Assembly: GCA_016704435.1 (NCBI GenBank)
Contig: JADJAB010000003.1
Location: 380,200 to 444,199 of the forward strand
Length of the DNA stretch: 64,000 nt
From: Rhodobacter sp.
GTDB taxonomy: Bacteria > Pseudomonadota > Alphaproteobacteria > Rhodobacterales > Rhodobacteraceae
Direction of reading: 5' to 3'
The notes under the pieces are model-generated. The model had not been told where the DNA came from. It searched no databases and was given only the letters and a program-made list of their open reading frames with translations. Below, piece after piece: positions 46,928 to 56,417 of this stretch. The position numbers and the translations under genes are program-made. Position 1 is the first letter of the stretch, and the number at the start of each line of letters is the position of its first letter.

Positions 46928-48000
46928 CCGAACCGCGCCGGGTCCAGCGCCGCCACCAGCCGTGCCGGCAGCGCGGGCGTCTGGCCCAGGATCAGATCGG
47001 CGGCCAGCTGGCTGGCGCCGGCGCAGGACTGGAAGCCCTGCCCGCCCTGCCCGGCCAGCCAGAAAAAGCCCGGCGCACGCGGGTCGCGCCCGATCACCAG
47101 CGTCCGGTCGGGCGAGAACGTCCGCAGGCCGGCCCAGTTCGAGATCACCCGCGTCACCGGTTCGGTCACGAATTCCTCATAGCGCGCCAGCCCCTCGGCC
47201 AGCACCATGTCATCGGCCCAGGCGTCATGCGGGTCCATCGGATGCTCTTCGGCGGGCGACACGATCAGCGCGCCGGCATCCGGCTTGCAGTACCAGGCCT
47301 CGCCCGGCCCGAAGACCATCGGCCATCCCGAAACGTCACGCCCACCCGGCGCCGGTATCCGTGCCATCGACCGGCGGTAGGGGGTGAAGCCAAGGGGCTG
47401 CACCCCGGCCAACCGGGCCACTTCGTCCACCCAGGCGCCGGCGGCGTTGACCACCAGCCCCGCCTCGGCCATTCCGCCCGGCCAGGTCACGCGCCAGCCC
47501 TGATCGGTGCGCGCGATCGTCTCGACCCGCGCCCTGGTCACGATCTGCCCGCCTTGTGCACGCAGGGTACGAGCGAAGCCCTGCAACAGAAGGTCGGTGT
47601 CGATGTCTTCGGCATGCGACGCATGCCCAGCCAGCGCCACCACTTCGGTGTTCAGGATCGGAAACATCGCCTGCGCCTCGGCGACCGGGATGCGGTCGAA
47701 GTTCATGCCGGACAGGTCCCTGTCAAAGGCCGCCCGCTGTTCCTCGCGCGCCACCAGCAGCATGCCGCGCGGGCTGAGAACTCCCGGCACCGACCGGAAA
47801 TAGTCGCCCGAGGCCAGCGACAGTTCCACCACTGCCGGCGACCCGTAATGCGGCTCGTAGAGCGCGGCAGAGCGGCCCGAGGCGTGGTGGCCCAGAGAAT
47901 CCTCTGCCTCCAGCACCACCACGCGGGCATGCGGTGCCAATCGCGCGCCTGCCGAGATGCCGGCAATTCCGCCGCCGATGATCACGATATCCGGGGTCAT
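46924..48000 (-). CDS. FAD-dependent oxidoreductase, DAO (glycine/D-amino acid oxidase) family
   Basis: 358 residues. The FAD loop is IVIIGGGIAGISAGARLAPH, followed by VVLEAEDSLGHHASGRSAAL (a DAO-type motif) and a C-terminal TFSPDRTLVIGRDPRAPGFF with WLAGQGGQGFQS. It probably oxidises an amino acid or amine with O2 or a carrier. The start overlaps the stop of the decayed aldo/keto reductase. The true substrate cannot be read from sequence. Confidence 0.88.
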   Translation of the reverse strand: MTPDIVIIGGGIAGISAGARLAPHARVVVLEAEDSLGHHASGRSAALYEPHYGSPAVVELSLASGDYFRSVPGVLSPRGMLLVAREEQRAAFDRDLSGMNFDRIPVAEAQAMFPILNTEVVALAGHASHAEDIDTDLLLQGFARTLRAQGGQIVTRARVETIARTDQGWRVTWPGGMAEAGLVVNAAGAWVDEVARLAGVQPLGFTPYRRSMARIPAPGGRDVSGWPMVFGPGEAWYCKPDAGALIVSPAEEHPMDPHDAWADDMVLAEGLARYEEFVTEPVTRVISNWAGLRTFSPDRTLVIGRDPRAPGFFWLAGQGGQGFQSCAGASQLAADLILGQTPALPARLVAALDPARFG

Positions 48001-48816
48001 GTCGCCTCTTCCGTCCACTCTATTGCAAGGGCCGGCGCCGGGTAGAGCGCCGCGATGCGGGCATATAACCCGGGTTCCATGGCGAATTGAAGCGACTCCG
48101 GAGAGGGCGCCAGCTGGTCGGCCGACCGGGCACTGTCGATCGGCACAGGGCGGGCCCGATGCGCCATCGCCCGGACCACCGCAAGGGCGGCCGGAGGCAC
48201 CCCTGCCTCTGCCGCCAGGACAGCCAATCCAATCGCCGTTTGCGCCATCGCGGGTGCCCCGTCGCGTGCGCATGGCGCGGGTCCCCAGTCAGCCGCCCGG
48301 CGCCACCAACGGCGTGCTTTCCGCGCGACAGCCCGGCGTGCACCGGCGAACAGGCATAGGCCGGATTGCGTCGATCCGCGTGCCCGGACGCGCCGCAATC
48401 GCCTGCGCCTTCATCATCTGCCAGGCGGCAAAGCCGGAAACGCCGATGCGACGGATCAAGCCGTCGGCCTGAAACCCCGCAAGCGGTTCAAGCGTCTTCT
48501 CCAGCGACGTCGCCGGTTCGAACCGGCGCAGACTGAGCAGGTCGACCGCATCCATCCCCAGCCGCCTGCGGCTGACGCCGCACGCGGCACGCAGAACGTC
48601 CGCCCCGGCGCCGCGCGCATGGCCCCTCCCGCCCGCGCGCCACCGCCGCAGGGTTCGCTCCGACTCGCCCGCGCCATGAAGATGCGTCGAGTCGAACTGG
48701 CGAATCCGGGCGGCACGGCAGGTCGCGAACACCCCTGAACTCGCCGTCTCATCGCTACGGGCTCCGAATGGCAAGCAGCCGAAGGCAAGGAGCGCAATTT
48801 GGCCACACACCGCCAC
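47997..48816 (-). pseudogene. Decayed aldo/keto reductase
   Basis: Pieces of an aldo/keto reductase lie in two frames. The N-terminal frame has RAARIRQFDSTHLHGAGESE, GADVLRAACGVSRRRLGMD and VDLLSLRRFEPATSLEKTL, then SGFAAWQMMKAQAIAARPGT. The C-terminal frame has AQTAIGLAVLAAEAGVPPAA and APSPESLQFAMEP. Family members normally have Tyr where this copy has His in HLHGAGESE, the catalytic residue, and a Lys-bearing segment is gone. Substitutions plus shifts mean real decay. Confidence 0.8.
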
Positions 48817-48835
48817 ACCGCAGGCGCAGGAGGCG

Positions 48836-50122
48836 CTAGCCCTTGGTGGTTTCCTTCAGCTTGGCAATCCCCATCGCCTTCATCGCCAGCGCCTCGTAGA
48901 ACGGCTCCGACGTGCCCTTGCGGATCTTGCGCAGGAAGTATTTCTCGAAGCCCACCTTGGCCAGATGCACCCACTTGCCGCTGGACGACCAGTTGACGTT
49001 GCGCGGCGGGATCTGCGGCTGGGCCACGAAGGCGATGCCCCCGTCGCCGAAATCGGCAAGGCAGACCGCGTTCCAGGTGCCGACCTGATCGGGCTCTTTC
49101 CCGTGCAGAAGGTTGCCGATGTTATGCGCGGTCGCCGTCACCATCGATTCGATCATGAAGCCGGTCTTCGGCACCCCGCAAGGCACCGGCGTCGGCCCCA
49201 TCGGCGGGATCGCCACGCAGACGCCCACCGCGAAGATATTCTTGAACTTCGGGTTCTGCTGGTGCTGGTCGACGATGGTGAAGCCGCGCGGATTGCCGAG
49301 GCCCTCGATGCCCGACACCGCCGGAATGCCGCGGAACGCCGGCAGCATCATCGAGAACGCGAACGGCAGTTCCTTCTCGGCCTTGACCGAGCCGTCGTCA
49401 TTGATCTCCTCGACCGTCATCTTGCCTTCCTCGACCTTCTTCACCCGGGTCGAGGTCAGCCACTTGATGTGTTTGCCGCGCATTTCGGATTCCAGCAGGC
49501 CTTTGGTATCGCCCACCCCGTCCAGACCCAGATGGCCGACATAGGGTTCCGAGGTGACAAAGGTCATCGGCACCTTGTCGCGGATCTTGGCGCGGCGCAG
49601 CGCGGTTTCCAGGATGAACAGGAACTCATAGGCCGGGCCAAAACAGCTGGCGCCCTGCACCGCGCCGATGATCACCGGGCCGGGGTTCTTCAACAGCTTC
49701 TCGAACACCTCGCGCGCCTGCAGCGCATGGTCGACATGGCAGACCGACTGGGTGAACCCGCCATGCGGCCCGAACCCCTCGATCTCGTCAAAGGCCAGTT
49801 CGGGGCCGGTGGCGATGACCAGATAGTCGTAATCGACCGAGCTGCCATCTTCCAGCTCGACCCGGTTTTCCTGCGGGTGAAGCTTCTTCGCCGCCACCGT
49901 CTTGAAGCCGATTCCCTTCTTCGCCATCGTCGGCGCAAGGTCCAGCGTGATGTCGTCGCGCTCGCGCCAGCCGACCGCGATCCAGGGGTTGGACGGCACG
50001 AAGTGATAGGTCGGATCCTTGGTGATCACGGTGATCGTATCTTCCGGCCGCAGCTGGTCCTTCATCTCGTAGGCCATGATGGCCCCGCCCAGACCGGCCC
50101 CCAACACGACTACATGCGCCAT
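48836..50122 (-). CDS. sqr: Sulfide:quinone oxidoreductase
   Basis: 428 residues, close to the Rhodobacter type I SQR. FAD loop VVVLGAGLGGAIMAYEMKDQ; redox Cys in QSVCHVDHA, QGASCFGPAYEFLFI and FAVGVCVAIPPMGPTPVPCG; C-terminal membrane-contact helix near KVGFEKYFLRKIRKGTS. It oxidises sulfide to polysulfide on the inner membrane and reduces quinone. A regulatory ATTC-N8-GAAT dyad lies 51 bases upstream. It is not in an operon. Confidence 0.95.
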   Translation of the reverse strand: MAHVVVLGAGLGGAIMAYEMKDQLRPEDTITVITKDPTYHFVPSNPWIAVGWRERDDITLDLAPTMAKKGIGFKTVAAKKLHPQENRVELEDGSSVDYDYLVIATGPELAFDEIEGFGPHGGFTQSVCHVDHALQAREVFEKLLKNPGPVIIGAVQGASCFGPAYEFLFILETALRRAKIRDKVPMTFVTSEPYVGHLGLDGVGDTKGLLESEMRGKHIKWLTSTRVKKVEEGKMTVEEINDDGSVKAEKELPFAFSMMLPAFRGIPAVSGIEGLGNPRGFTIVDQHQQNPKFKNIFAVGVCVAIPPMGPTPVPCGVPKTGFMIESMVTATAHNIGNLLHGKEPDQVGTWNAVCLADFGDGGIAFVAQPQIPPRNVNWSSSGKWVHLAKVGFEKYFLRKIRKGTSEPFYEALAMKAMGIAKLKETTKG

Positions 50123-50172
50123 ATCCCGTTCTCCCCTTCACCCGCCGACTCCTCACGGCTTCAAGACAATAC

Positions 50173-50188
50173 ATTCATAGAAATGAAT
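50173..50188. promoter_or_regulatory. Candidate SqrR/BigR operator before sqr
   Basis: ATTC-ATAGAAAT-GAAT matches the ATTC-N8-GAAT motif reported for the sulfide-responsive repressor SqrR of Rhodobacter capsulatus, from recollection. It is 51-66 bases before the sqr start, in an AT-rich patch suitable for a promoter. A fragment of repeat family A (CCGCCGGAGGCACCCG) lies just upstream near 50209. Confidence 0.62.
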
Positions 50189-50234
50189 TTGAAAGGGGAA
50201 AATGACACCACCGCCGGAGGCACCCGGAACGGAA

Positions 50235-50258
50235 AAAGGCCCGCTTGCGCGGGCCTTT
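50235..50258. terminator. Terminator of the xdh/nucleoside-transport operon
   Basis: AAAGGCCCGC-TTGC-GCGGGCCTTT is a perfect 10-bp stem with a 4-base loop located 23 bases past the bmpA stop on the minus strand. It ends the long operon that begins at 60130. Confidence 0.85.
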
Positions 50259-50280
50259 CGCTATTGGACGGGGCGCAGGG

Positions 50281-51371
50281 TTACTGCGGGATGTCGCCGG
50301 TGATGCCTTCGACATAGAACATCATGCCCAGCAGGTCGCCATCCGGTGCGGTCTGGCCTTCGGCCAGCCAGGGGCTGCCATCCTGCTTGTTCACCGGTCC
50401 GGTGAACGGATGATGCGTGCCGGCGCCGATCGCGTCGCGCAGCGCCTCGGCCTCGGCCTTCAGTTCGGCGGGCACCTTGTCGGTGATCTCGCCGATCAGC
50501 ACCTCGCCGCCGGCGATGCCGGCCCAGATGTCGACCTGCTCATAGCTGCCGTCCAGCAACGCGCCCACGCGCTCGACGTAGTAGGGGCCCCAGTTGTCGA
50601 TGATCGACGACACCCGGGGCCGTCCATGTATTCCGCCATGTCCGAGGCCTGGCCGAAGCCGATCACCTTGCCGTCGGTCTTGGCCGCTTCGGCCAAGGGA
50701 GCGGTTGAGTCGGTATGGCTGGCGATCACGTCGACGCCCTGCTCGATCATCGCCTTTGCGGCGTCGGCCTCTTTCGCCGGGTCGAACCAGGTATAGGCCC
50801 AGACCACCGACAGCTCTACATCCGGGTTCGCCGCCTTCGCGGCCAGATAGTAGCTGTTGATCCCCATGATCACTTCGGGAATCGGGAAAGAGCCGATGTA
50901 GCCGATCTTGTTCGACTTGGTCATCTTGCCGGCGATCAGACCCTGCACGGCGCGGCCTTCATAGAAGCGCGCGTTGTAGGTGGAGACGTTGGCATGATCG
51001 CGCTTGAACCCGGTGGCATGTTCGAACTTCACGTCCGGGAACTTGGCGGCCACGGCGTTCGTGGCGTCCATGTAGCCGAACGAGGTGGTGAAGATGATGT
51101 TGCAGCCCGACAGCGCCATCTGGGTCAGAACCCGCTCGGAATCCGCGCCCTCGGGCACGCTTTCCTGATACTGGATCTCGACCTTGTCGCCGAATTTCTC
51201 CTGCACGGCCATGGCGCCCAGATGGTGCTGGAAGGTCCAGCCACCATCACCGATCGGGCCGACATAGACGAAGCACGCCTTGACGTGGTCCATACCCTCG
51301 GCCAGCGCGGCCCCGCCAAGGGCCACGCCCAGGCCCATCGCGGCGCTTGCTAGCAGTGTTCTGCGTTTCAT
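50281..51371 (-). CDS. BMP-family nucleoside-binding protein of an ABC transporter (one-base frameshift)
   Basis: The first frame (signal RRTLLASAAMGLGVALGGAA; KACFVYVGPIGDGGWTFQHH; TSFGYMDATNAVAAKFPDV) reads to MAEYMDG. One missing base near 50613-50617 then moves it to the frame of VSSIIDNWGPYYVERVGALL and ends DIPQ. Rebuilt length is about 362, usual for BmpA/PnrA proteins that bind purine nucleosides. It is the last gene of an operon with two permeases, an ATPase and xanthine dehydrogenase, which supports purine uptake. Confidence 0.88.
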
Positions 51372-51423
51372 TTGGTCTCTCCCCGTTATGGCGAGGCCTT
51401 GCCTGGCCCCGCATGTTGATGCC

Positions 51424-52356
51424 TCAGCGCGAGGCGTGGAAATTCTGGCCCAGAGCGGCGGGCGCGCTCATCGACGCCTTGCCCCGGCCCGATGACAGGA
51501 TCACCAGCACGATGATGGTTATCAGATAGGGGGCCATCGACAAGTACTCGACCGGAATGCCGCTGCCCGCGGCCTGCAGGTTCAGCTGCAGCACCGAGAT
51601 GCCGCCGAAGAGATAGGCACCTATCAGCACCCGCCAGGGCCTCCAGCTGGCAAAGACCACGATCGCCAGCGCGATCCAGCCCGCGCCCGAGGTGATGCCG
51701 TCAACCCATTGCGGCACCCGCACCAGCGACACATATGCCCCGCCCATTCCGGCTGTCGCACCACCGAACAGGATGCACAGCAGGCGGATGCGGTTGACCT
51801 TGTAGCCCAGCGCATGCGCCGCCTCGTGGCTTTCGCCGACGGCGCGGATGATCAGGCCGGTGCGGGTGTATTTCAGCACCCACCAGATCGCCGCAGTCAG
51901 CGCGATCGAGGCGTAGACGATCCAGTCGTGGCTGAACAGGATGCGGCCAAGGAACGGAATGTCGGCCAGCGGCCCGAAAGGAACCGATCCGGTCGCAGGC
52001 GGCTTGATGCCGTTGTACCCCTGCCCCGCCAGCGATGACACGCCCAGACCGAACATCGTCAGCGCCAGGCCCGTCGCCACCTGATTGGCCAGGAAAACCT
52101 GCGTCAACAGCGCGAAGACCGCCGAGATCGCCGCCCCCGACACCGCCCCGCCGACAAAGCCCAGCACCGGGCTTTGGGTTTGCACCGCGATGATGAAACC
52201 GCCGATGGCGCCGGTGATCATCATCCCCTCGACACCCAGGTTCAGCACGCCCGAGCGTTCCACCACCAGCTCGCCCAGCGCCGCCAGCAGGATCGGCACC
52301 GAGGCGACCATCAGGCTGGCTATCAGGATCTCGACGTTTATTCCACCGATCAGCAT
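51424..52356 (-). CDS. Nucleoside ABC transporter permease (NupQ/YufQ type)
   Basis: 310 residues with eight to nine helices. ALGELVVERSGVLNLGVEGM and RAVGESHEAAHALGYKVNRI are signature segments of BPD-type sugar/nucleoside permeases. It pairs with the adjacent permease; one base separates them. It would form half of the purine nucleoside channel. Confidence 0.9.
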   Translation of the reverse strand: MLIGGINVEILIASLMVASVPILLAALGELVVERSGVLNLGVEGMMITGAIGGFIIAVQTQSPVLGFVGGAVSGAAISAVFALLTQVFLANQVATGLALTMFGLGVSSLAGQGYNGIKPPATGSVPFGPLADIPFLGRILFSHDWIVYASIALTAAIWWVLKYTRTGLIIRAVGESHEAAHALGYKVNRIRLLCILFGGATAGMGGAYVSLVRVPQWVDGITSGAGWIALAIVVFASWRPWRVLIGAYLFGGISVLQLNLQAAGSGIPVEYLSMAPYLITIIVLVILSSGRGKASMSAPAALGQNFHASR

Positions 52357-52357
52357 G

Positions 52358-53455
52358 TCACTTCACCCCCGCCGCTCTTGCGGCCCCCGCCCCAAGGCGG
52401 AAGCGGTAATTGGTCAGCACATCGACGGCCAGAAGGAAGAACAACAGCATCCCCTGGAACACCTGGATCGCCGCAGAGGGCAGGCCAAGGTTGGTCGCCG
52501 CCATTTCGCCGCCGACATAGGTCAGCGCCATCAGGATGCCCGCCAGCACGATGCCAAGCGGGTTCAGCCGGCCCAGAAAGGCCACGATGATCGCGGTAAA
52601 GCCATAGCCGGTGTTGAAGTCGATGCTGATCTGCCCCGCCGGGCCTGCCACCTCGAACAACCCCGCAAGCCCCGCCAGTGCGCCCGAAATGCCCATGCAC
52701 ATCACCACCAGCCGCGCCGGGCTGACACCGTGGAACCGTGCGGCGCGCGGCGCCTGTCCGGCCAGCTTGATCTGGAACCCGGCGATATGACGGGTCAGCA
52801 GGATATAGGCCAGCACCGCCGTCGCCAGCGCCGCCACCCCGCCCCAATGCAGACCCAGAGACTCGACGATGTAACTGTTGCGCGCCGCCGGAAAGCTGCT
52901 GAAGTTGCGGCTGCCGGGAAAGCCCATGCCCTCGGGGTTCTTCAGAAACCCGGTCGCGGCCTTGGCCAGGATCGTCTCGGCCACATAGACCAGCATCAGC
53001 GAGACAAGGATCTCGTTGGTGTTGAAGCGGGTCTTCAGGATCGCCGGGATCATCGCCCAGGCCCAGCCGCCGAAGGCGCCCGCGACGATCATGACCGGAA
53101 AGATCAGCCGGTTTTCGGTGGGAAACACCGCCAGCCCCACGGCGGCGCCACAGATTGCGCCCATGATGTATTGGCCCTCGGCCCCGATGTTCCAGATGCC
53201 GGCGCGAAAGCCCAGCGCAAGGCCGATGGCGATCAGGATCAAGGGGCCCGCCTTCACCAGCAACTGGCCGCGCAGGTAGAAGGCGAACTCGCCGAAGACG
53301 GGGTCCCAGAAGATGGTGCGGATCACCTCGAACGGGTTCTTGCCCATCAGCGCGAACAGGAGGCCGCCGACGAACATCGTCAACGCCACAGCCACAGCGG
53401 GCGTGGCGTAAAGCCAGAACCGGCTTGGGTTGGGCCGTTTTTCCAGTCTCAGCAT
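52358..53455 (-). CDS. Nucleoside ABC transporter permease (NupP/YufP type)
   Basis: 365 residues, start MLRLEKRPNPSRFWLYATPA. Motifs include ALGFRAGIWNIGAEGQYIMG and TRFNTNEILVSLMLVYVAET, matching the larger permease of BmpA-linked nucleoside transporters. Upstream in-frame residues to 53485 come from a dispersed repeat and are excluded. The next operon gene is the ATPase, across a family B repeat. Confidence 0.9.
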   Translation of the reverse strand: MLRLEKRPNPSRFWLYATPAVAVALTMFVGGLLFALMGKNPFEVIRTIFWDPVFGEFAFYLRGQLLVKAGPLILIAIGLALGFRAGIWNIGAEGQYIMGAICGAAVGLAVFPTENRLIFPVMIVAGAFGGWAWAMIPAILKTRFNTNEILVSLMLVYVAETILAKAATGFLKNPEGMGFPGSRNFSSFPAARNSYIVESLGLHWGGVAALATAVLAYILLTRHIAGFQIKLAGQAPRAARFHGVSPARLVVMCMGISGALAGLAGLFEVAGPAGQISIDFNTGYGFTAIIVAFLGRLNPLGIVLAGILMALTYVGGEMAATNLGLPSAAIQVFQGMLLFFLLAVDVLTNYRFRLGAGAARAAGVK

Positions 53456-53483
53456 GGCGCGCGCCCTTCCGATTGCAGGCCAC

Positions 53484-53526
53484 AAATTCCTTCGAAGGAA
53501 TTTGCAATTTTCTTCGAAGAAAATTG
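53484..53526. repeat. Dispersed double-hairpin repeat family B, copy 3
   Basis: AAATTCCTTCGAAGGAATTT (53484-53503) is a 20-base palindrome. The next 22 bases (53505-53526) form a second palindrome around TTTTCTTCGAAGAAAA. It lies in the operon between the ATPase and the permease gene, so here it is transcribed. It could stabilise or attenuate the message. Confidence 0.75.
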
Positions 53527-53533
53527 ATCCGTC

Positions 53534-55054
53534 CTAGCCGGCATGATGTGCCACCTCCATGCCATGGGCACCGCCCATCATCAGCCCGATCTCGTCCATC
53601 GTCAGCCCCAGCACCGGGCGCGGCTTGGTCAGCCGCCCCTCGTTCAGCACGGCAAAGCTGTCGGAGACCTCGAGCAGTTCGTCGAGGTCCTGGCTGATCA
53701 CCACCACCGCCGCTCCGCCCGCCGCCCGGTCAAGGATCGCCTGCCGGATCGCCGCTGCTGCCGCCGCATCCACCCCCCAGGTGGGCTGGTTGATCACGAT
53801 GACCGACGGCGACTGGTTCAGTTCCCGCCCTATCAGGAATTTCTGCAAATTGCCGCCCGACAGCGCCCGCGCCGCCACATCGGGACCCGGCGTGCGCACG
53901 TCGTATTCGGCAATCACCTCTTCGGCAAAGGCCCGCGTCGCCGCCCAGTCGATGAAGCCCCGCTTCACCAGCCCGCGCCGCACCCCCGCCGTCAGAAAGG
54001 CGTTCTCGACTAGGCTCATGTCGGGCGCGGCGGCATGGCCATAACGGTCCTCGGGCGCGGCCACCAGGCCTGCCTTGCGCCGCTCTGCCGGGCCCAGATC
54101 GCCGGCTGGTGCGCTGGCGATTCGCAGCTTGTCCGGCGCCACCCTAAGCTCTCCCGACAGGGCCAGCAGCAATTCGTCCTGGCCGTTGCCAGCCACGCCG
54201 GCGATGCCCAGCACCTCGCCCTTCGCCACGGTAAAGGACACCCCCTTCAGACTGGTCCCGAAGGGAATGGGACTGTCCACCGACAGGTCGGAAAGCCCGA
54301 GCGCCACCTCGCCCTTTTCGCCCGGATGGCGCTGCGGCGGGGTCAGCGCCGCCCCCACCATCAACTCGGCCATCTCCCGCGCCGTCCGGTCGCGCGGGGT
54401 GCAGGTCGCCACCACCTTGCCGCGCCGCAGGATCGTCGCCTCGTCACACAAGGCGCGGATTTCCTCCAGCTTGTGCGAGATATACAGGATCGCGGTGCCT
54501 TCCGCCGACAACTGCCGCAGGGTGCGAAACAGGATTTCCACCTCCTGCGGGGTCAGCACCGAGGTCGGCTCGTCCATGATCAGAAGCTTGGGGTCCTGCA
54601 ACAGACAGCGGATGATCTCGACCCGCTGCCGTTCGCCCGCCGACAGGTCGCCGACCATGCGGGTCGGGTCCAGCGGCAGGCCGTATTCCTCGCTCACCGC
54701 GCGGATGCGGCCCGCAAGCTCGCGCATCGGCGGCGGGCTTTCCATCCCCAGAGCCACGTTTTCCGCCACATCCAGCGCCTCGAACAGGCTGAAATGCTGG
54801 AACACCATCGCCACGCCCAATCGCCGGGCCTCGGCCGGTTTCGCGGGATGATAGGGCTGGCCGCGAAAGGTCATGCTGCCGCTGTCGGGCCTGACCAGGC
54901 CGTAGATCATCTTGACCAGAGTGGACTTGCCCGCCCCGTTCTCGCCCAAGAGCGCGTGCACCTCGCCTTCCGAGATGCTGAAGGAGACATCGCTGTTGGC
55001 CACCACGCCCGGATAGGCCTTGGTCACGCCATCGACCCGCAGAAGTTCCGTCAT
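53534..55054 (-). CDS. Nucleoside ABC transporter ATPase, two-domain
   Basis: 506 residues with two ATPase halves. The first has Walker A GENGAGKST, signature LSAGERQRVEIIRCLLQDPK and Walker B LLIMDEP. The second has GVAGNGQDELLLALSG as a degenerate loop and LSGGNLQKFLIGRELNQSPS as signature. This fusion is typical of BmpA-type and sugar transporters. It drives nucleoside import. The start overlaps the xdhC stop (ATGA). Confidence 0.92.
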   Translation of the reverse strand: MTELLRVDGVTKAYPGVVANSDVSFSISEGEVHALLGENGAGKSTLVKMIYGLVRPDSGSMTFRGQPYHPAKPAEARRLGVAMVFQHFSLFEALDVAENVALGMESPPPMRELAGRIRAVSEEYGLPLDPTRMVGDLSAGERQRVEIIRCLLQDPKLLIMDEPTSVLTPQEVEILFRTLRQLSAEGTAILYISHKLEEIRALCDEATILRRGKVVATCTPRDRTAREMAELMVGAALTPPQRHPGEKGEVALGLSDLSVDSPIPFGTSLKGVSFTVAKGEVLGIAGVAGNGQDELLLALSGELRVAPDKLRIASAPAGDLGPAERRKAGLVAAPEDRYGHAAAPDMSLVENAFLTAGVRRGLVKRGFIDWAATRAFAEEVIAEYDVRTPGPDVAARALSGGNLQKFLIGRELNQSPSVIVINQPTWGVDAAAAAAIRQAILDRAAGGAAVVVISQDLDELLEVSDSFAVLNEGRLTKPRPVLGLTMDEIGLMMGGAHGMEVAHHAG

Positions 55055-55980
55055 GCCCGCTTCTCCCCCCTCGCTACCACGCCCTGCCGCAACATCCCGG
55101 CCGCCACGCCCACCGCAATCGCCTGCGGATGCTTGCCAAAGCCCGGATCACCGATCGGGCACCTGATCCGTGCAATTGCCTCCGGCGTGTGACCCAAGGC
55201 CGCCAGCCGGCTGCGGAACCGCGCCCATTTGGTCGCACTTCCGATCAGGCCGCACGCGGCAAAGCCCCGCCCCAGCAGGCGGTGGCAGAGATCAAGGTCC
55301 AGCGCATGCGAAAAGGTCACGATCAGATGCTCTGCCGCGACCGGAGCGTGCACCGCCAGCGCCGCCGGGTCCGCCACCGGCACCCGGGTCACGCCCGCGG
55401 CGATCTCCTGCGGAAACCGCTCCTCGGCCACATCTACCCAGGTCACCGCCAGCCCCGGCAAGGGCGCCAGAACCGCCACCAGCGCGCGGCCGACATGCCC
55501 TGCGCCCCAGACCCAGACCTGCCGCACCGGCGCCGCCACAGGCTCCACCAGCCAGCCCTGCACCAGCCCCGGCGCCGGGCGCACACCCTGCCCCCGCGCC
55601 GCCGCGAGGACCCGGCGTACCGCCAGGGGCATCTCGCCCGGCCCGCGCGCCACGACGCCAGCCACCGGCACGGGCACGGCTTCGAAGACTTCGGTCCACA
55701 AGACCACCGCTCCGCCGCAGCACTGGCCCAGCGACGGACCCAGGGCCACCCGCTCCACCACCCGCCCCTGCGCCGTCCGCGCCCTGGCCACGGCCGCAAA
55801 CTCTAGCGCGCCGCCACCGATGGTGCCCGACTGCCCGCCATTTTTCGTATGATCGGGCCAGACCAGCATCGAGGCCCCTACCTCGCGCGGCGAAGACCCG
55901 TCGACCGCGGCAATCACCACGCGCGCCACCCGGCCATGCGCCGTCAGGGCCGCGCCAAGGGCATCCGGATCAAAGCTCAT
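55051..55980 (-). CDS. xdhC: XdhC, maturation factor of xanthine dehydrogenase
   Basis: 309 residues. XdhC motifs: GSSPREVGASMLVWPD, GTIGGGALEFAAVARARTAQ, LGPSLGQCCGGAVVLWTEVF with the conserved Cys pair, then WVWGAGHVGRALVAVLAPLP and a C-terminal GLIGSATKWARFRSRL. XdhC binds molybdenum cofactor, helps sulfurate it and loads it into XdhB. The start overlaps the stop of the unknown small gene upstream. Confidence 0.93.
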   Translation of the reverse strand: MSFDPDALGAALTAHGRVARVVIAAVDGSSPREVGASMLVWPDHTKNGGQSGTIGGGALEFAAVARARTAQGRVVERVALGPSLGQCCGGAVVLWTEVFEAVPVPVAGVVARGPGEMPLAVRRVLAAARGQGVRPAPGLVQGWLVEPVAAPVRQVWVWGAGHVGRALVAVLAPLPGLAVTWVDVAEERFPQEIAAGVTRVPVADPAALAVHAPVAAEHLIVTFSHALDLDLCHRLLGRGFAACGLIGSATKWARFRSRLAALGHTPEAIARIRCPIGDPGFGKHPQAIAVGVAAGMLRQGVVARGEKRA

Positions 55981-56417
55981 GCCAGTCTCCGCAGATCGGC
56001 GTAGCCCGCGACCCGCCGGTCAAAGGGCGCCAGAATGGCCGAACCCGCCTCGTCATCGGCGCCAGGGATCACCCTCGGCCATTGGTCAATCGGCGCCAGT
56101 TGGCGCGGGCAAAGAGCCCGGTCGGCAAACCGTGCCATGCGCACCGGATGGGTAGCACTCTGACACGAGCGCAGCGCCTCTCCCGGCACCTTGAATTCGA
56201 AATCCAGCGCCATACCTCGCCCGCAGACGGCCGGGAAGAACGACTGCTTCATCGGCCCGCGCCGCGCCTGCCCGTCATGCAGCGACCGCGGGTCCGCATG
56301 GCTCGCCGCCTTGCCGGTGCCTTCCACCAACCGGTCGCGCACCGCGCCATCCGCAAAGGCTGCCCGAGCAAGGACTGCCAAGACCTGCGCGGCCAAAAGC
56401 GAATACGACATCCTCAT
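55977..56417 (-). CDS. Small protein of unknown function inside the xdh operon
   Basis: 146 residues from 56417 (or the second ATG at 56411). Its start overlaps the xdhB stop (ATGA) and its stop overlaps the xdhC start, which argues for a real gene. The first 22 residues, MRMSYSLLAAQVLAVLARAA, are hydrophobic and could be a signal peptide. The rest shows no domain I know. It has one Cys in FFPAVCGRGMALDFEF and one in EALRSCQSA. It could take part in enzyme assembly; that is a guess. Confidence 0.6.
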   Translation of the reverse strand: MRMSYSLLAAQVLAVLARAAFADGAVRDRLVEGTGKAASHADPRSLHDGQARRGPMKQSFFPAVCGRGMALDFEFKVPGEALRSCQSATHPVRMARFADRALCPRQLAPIDQWPRVIPGADDEAGSAILAPFDRRVAGYADLRRLA

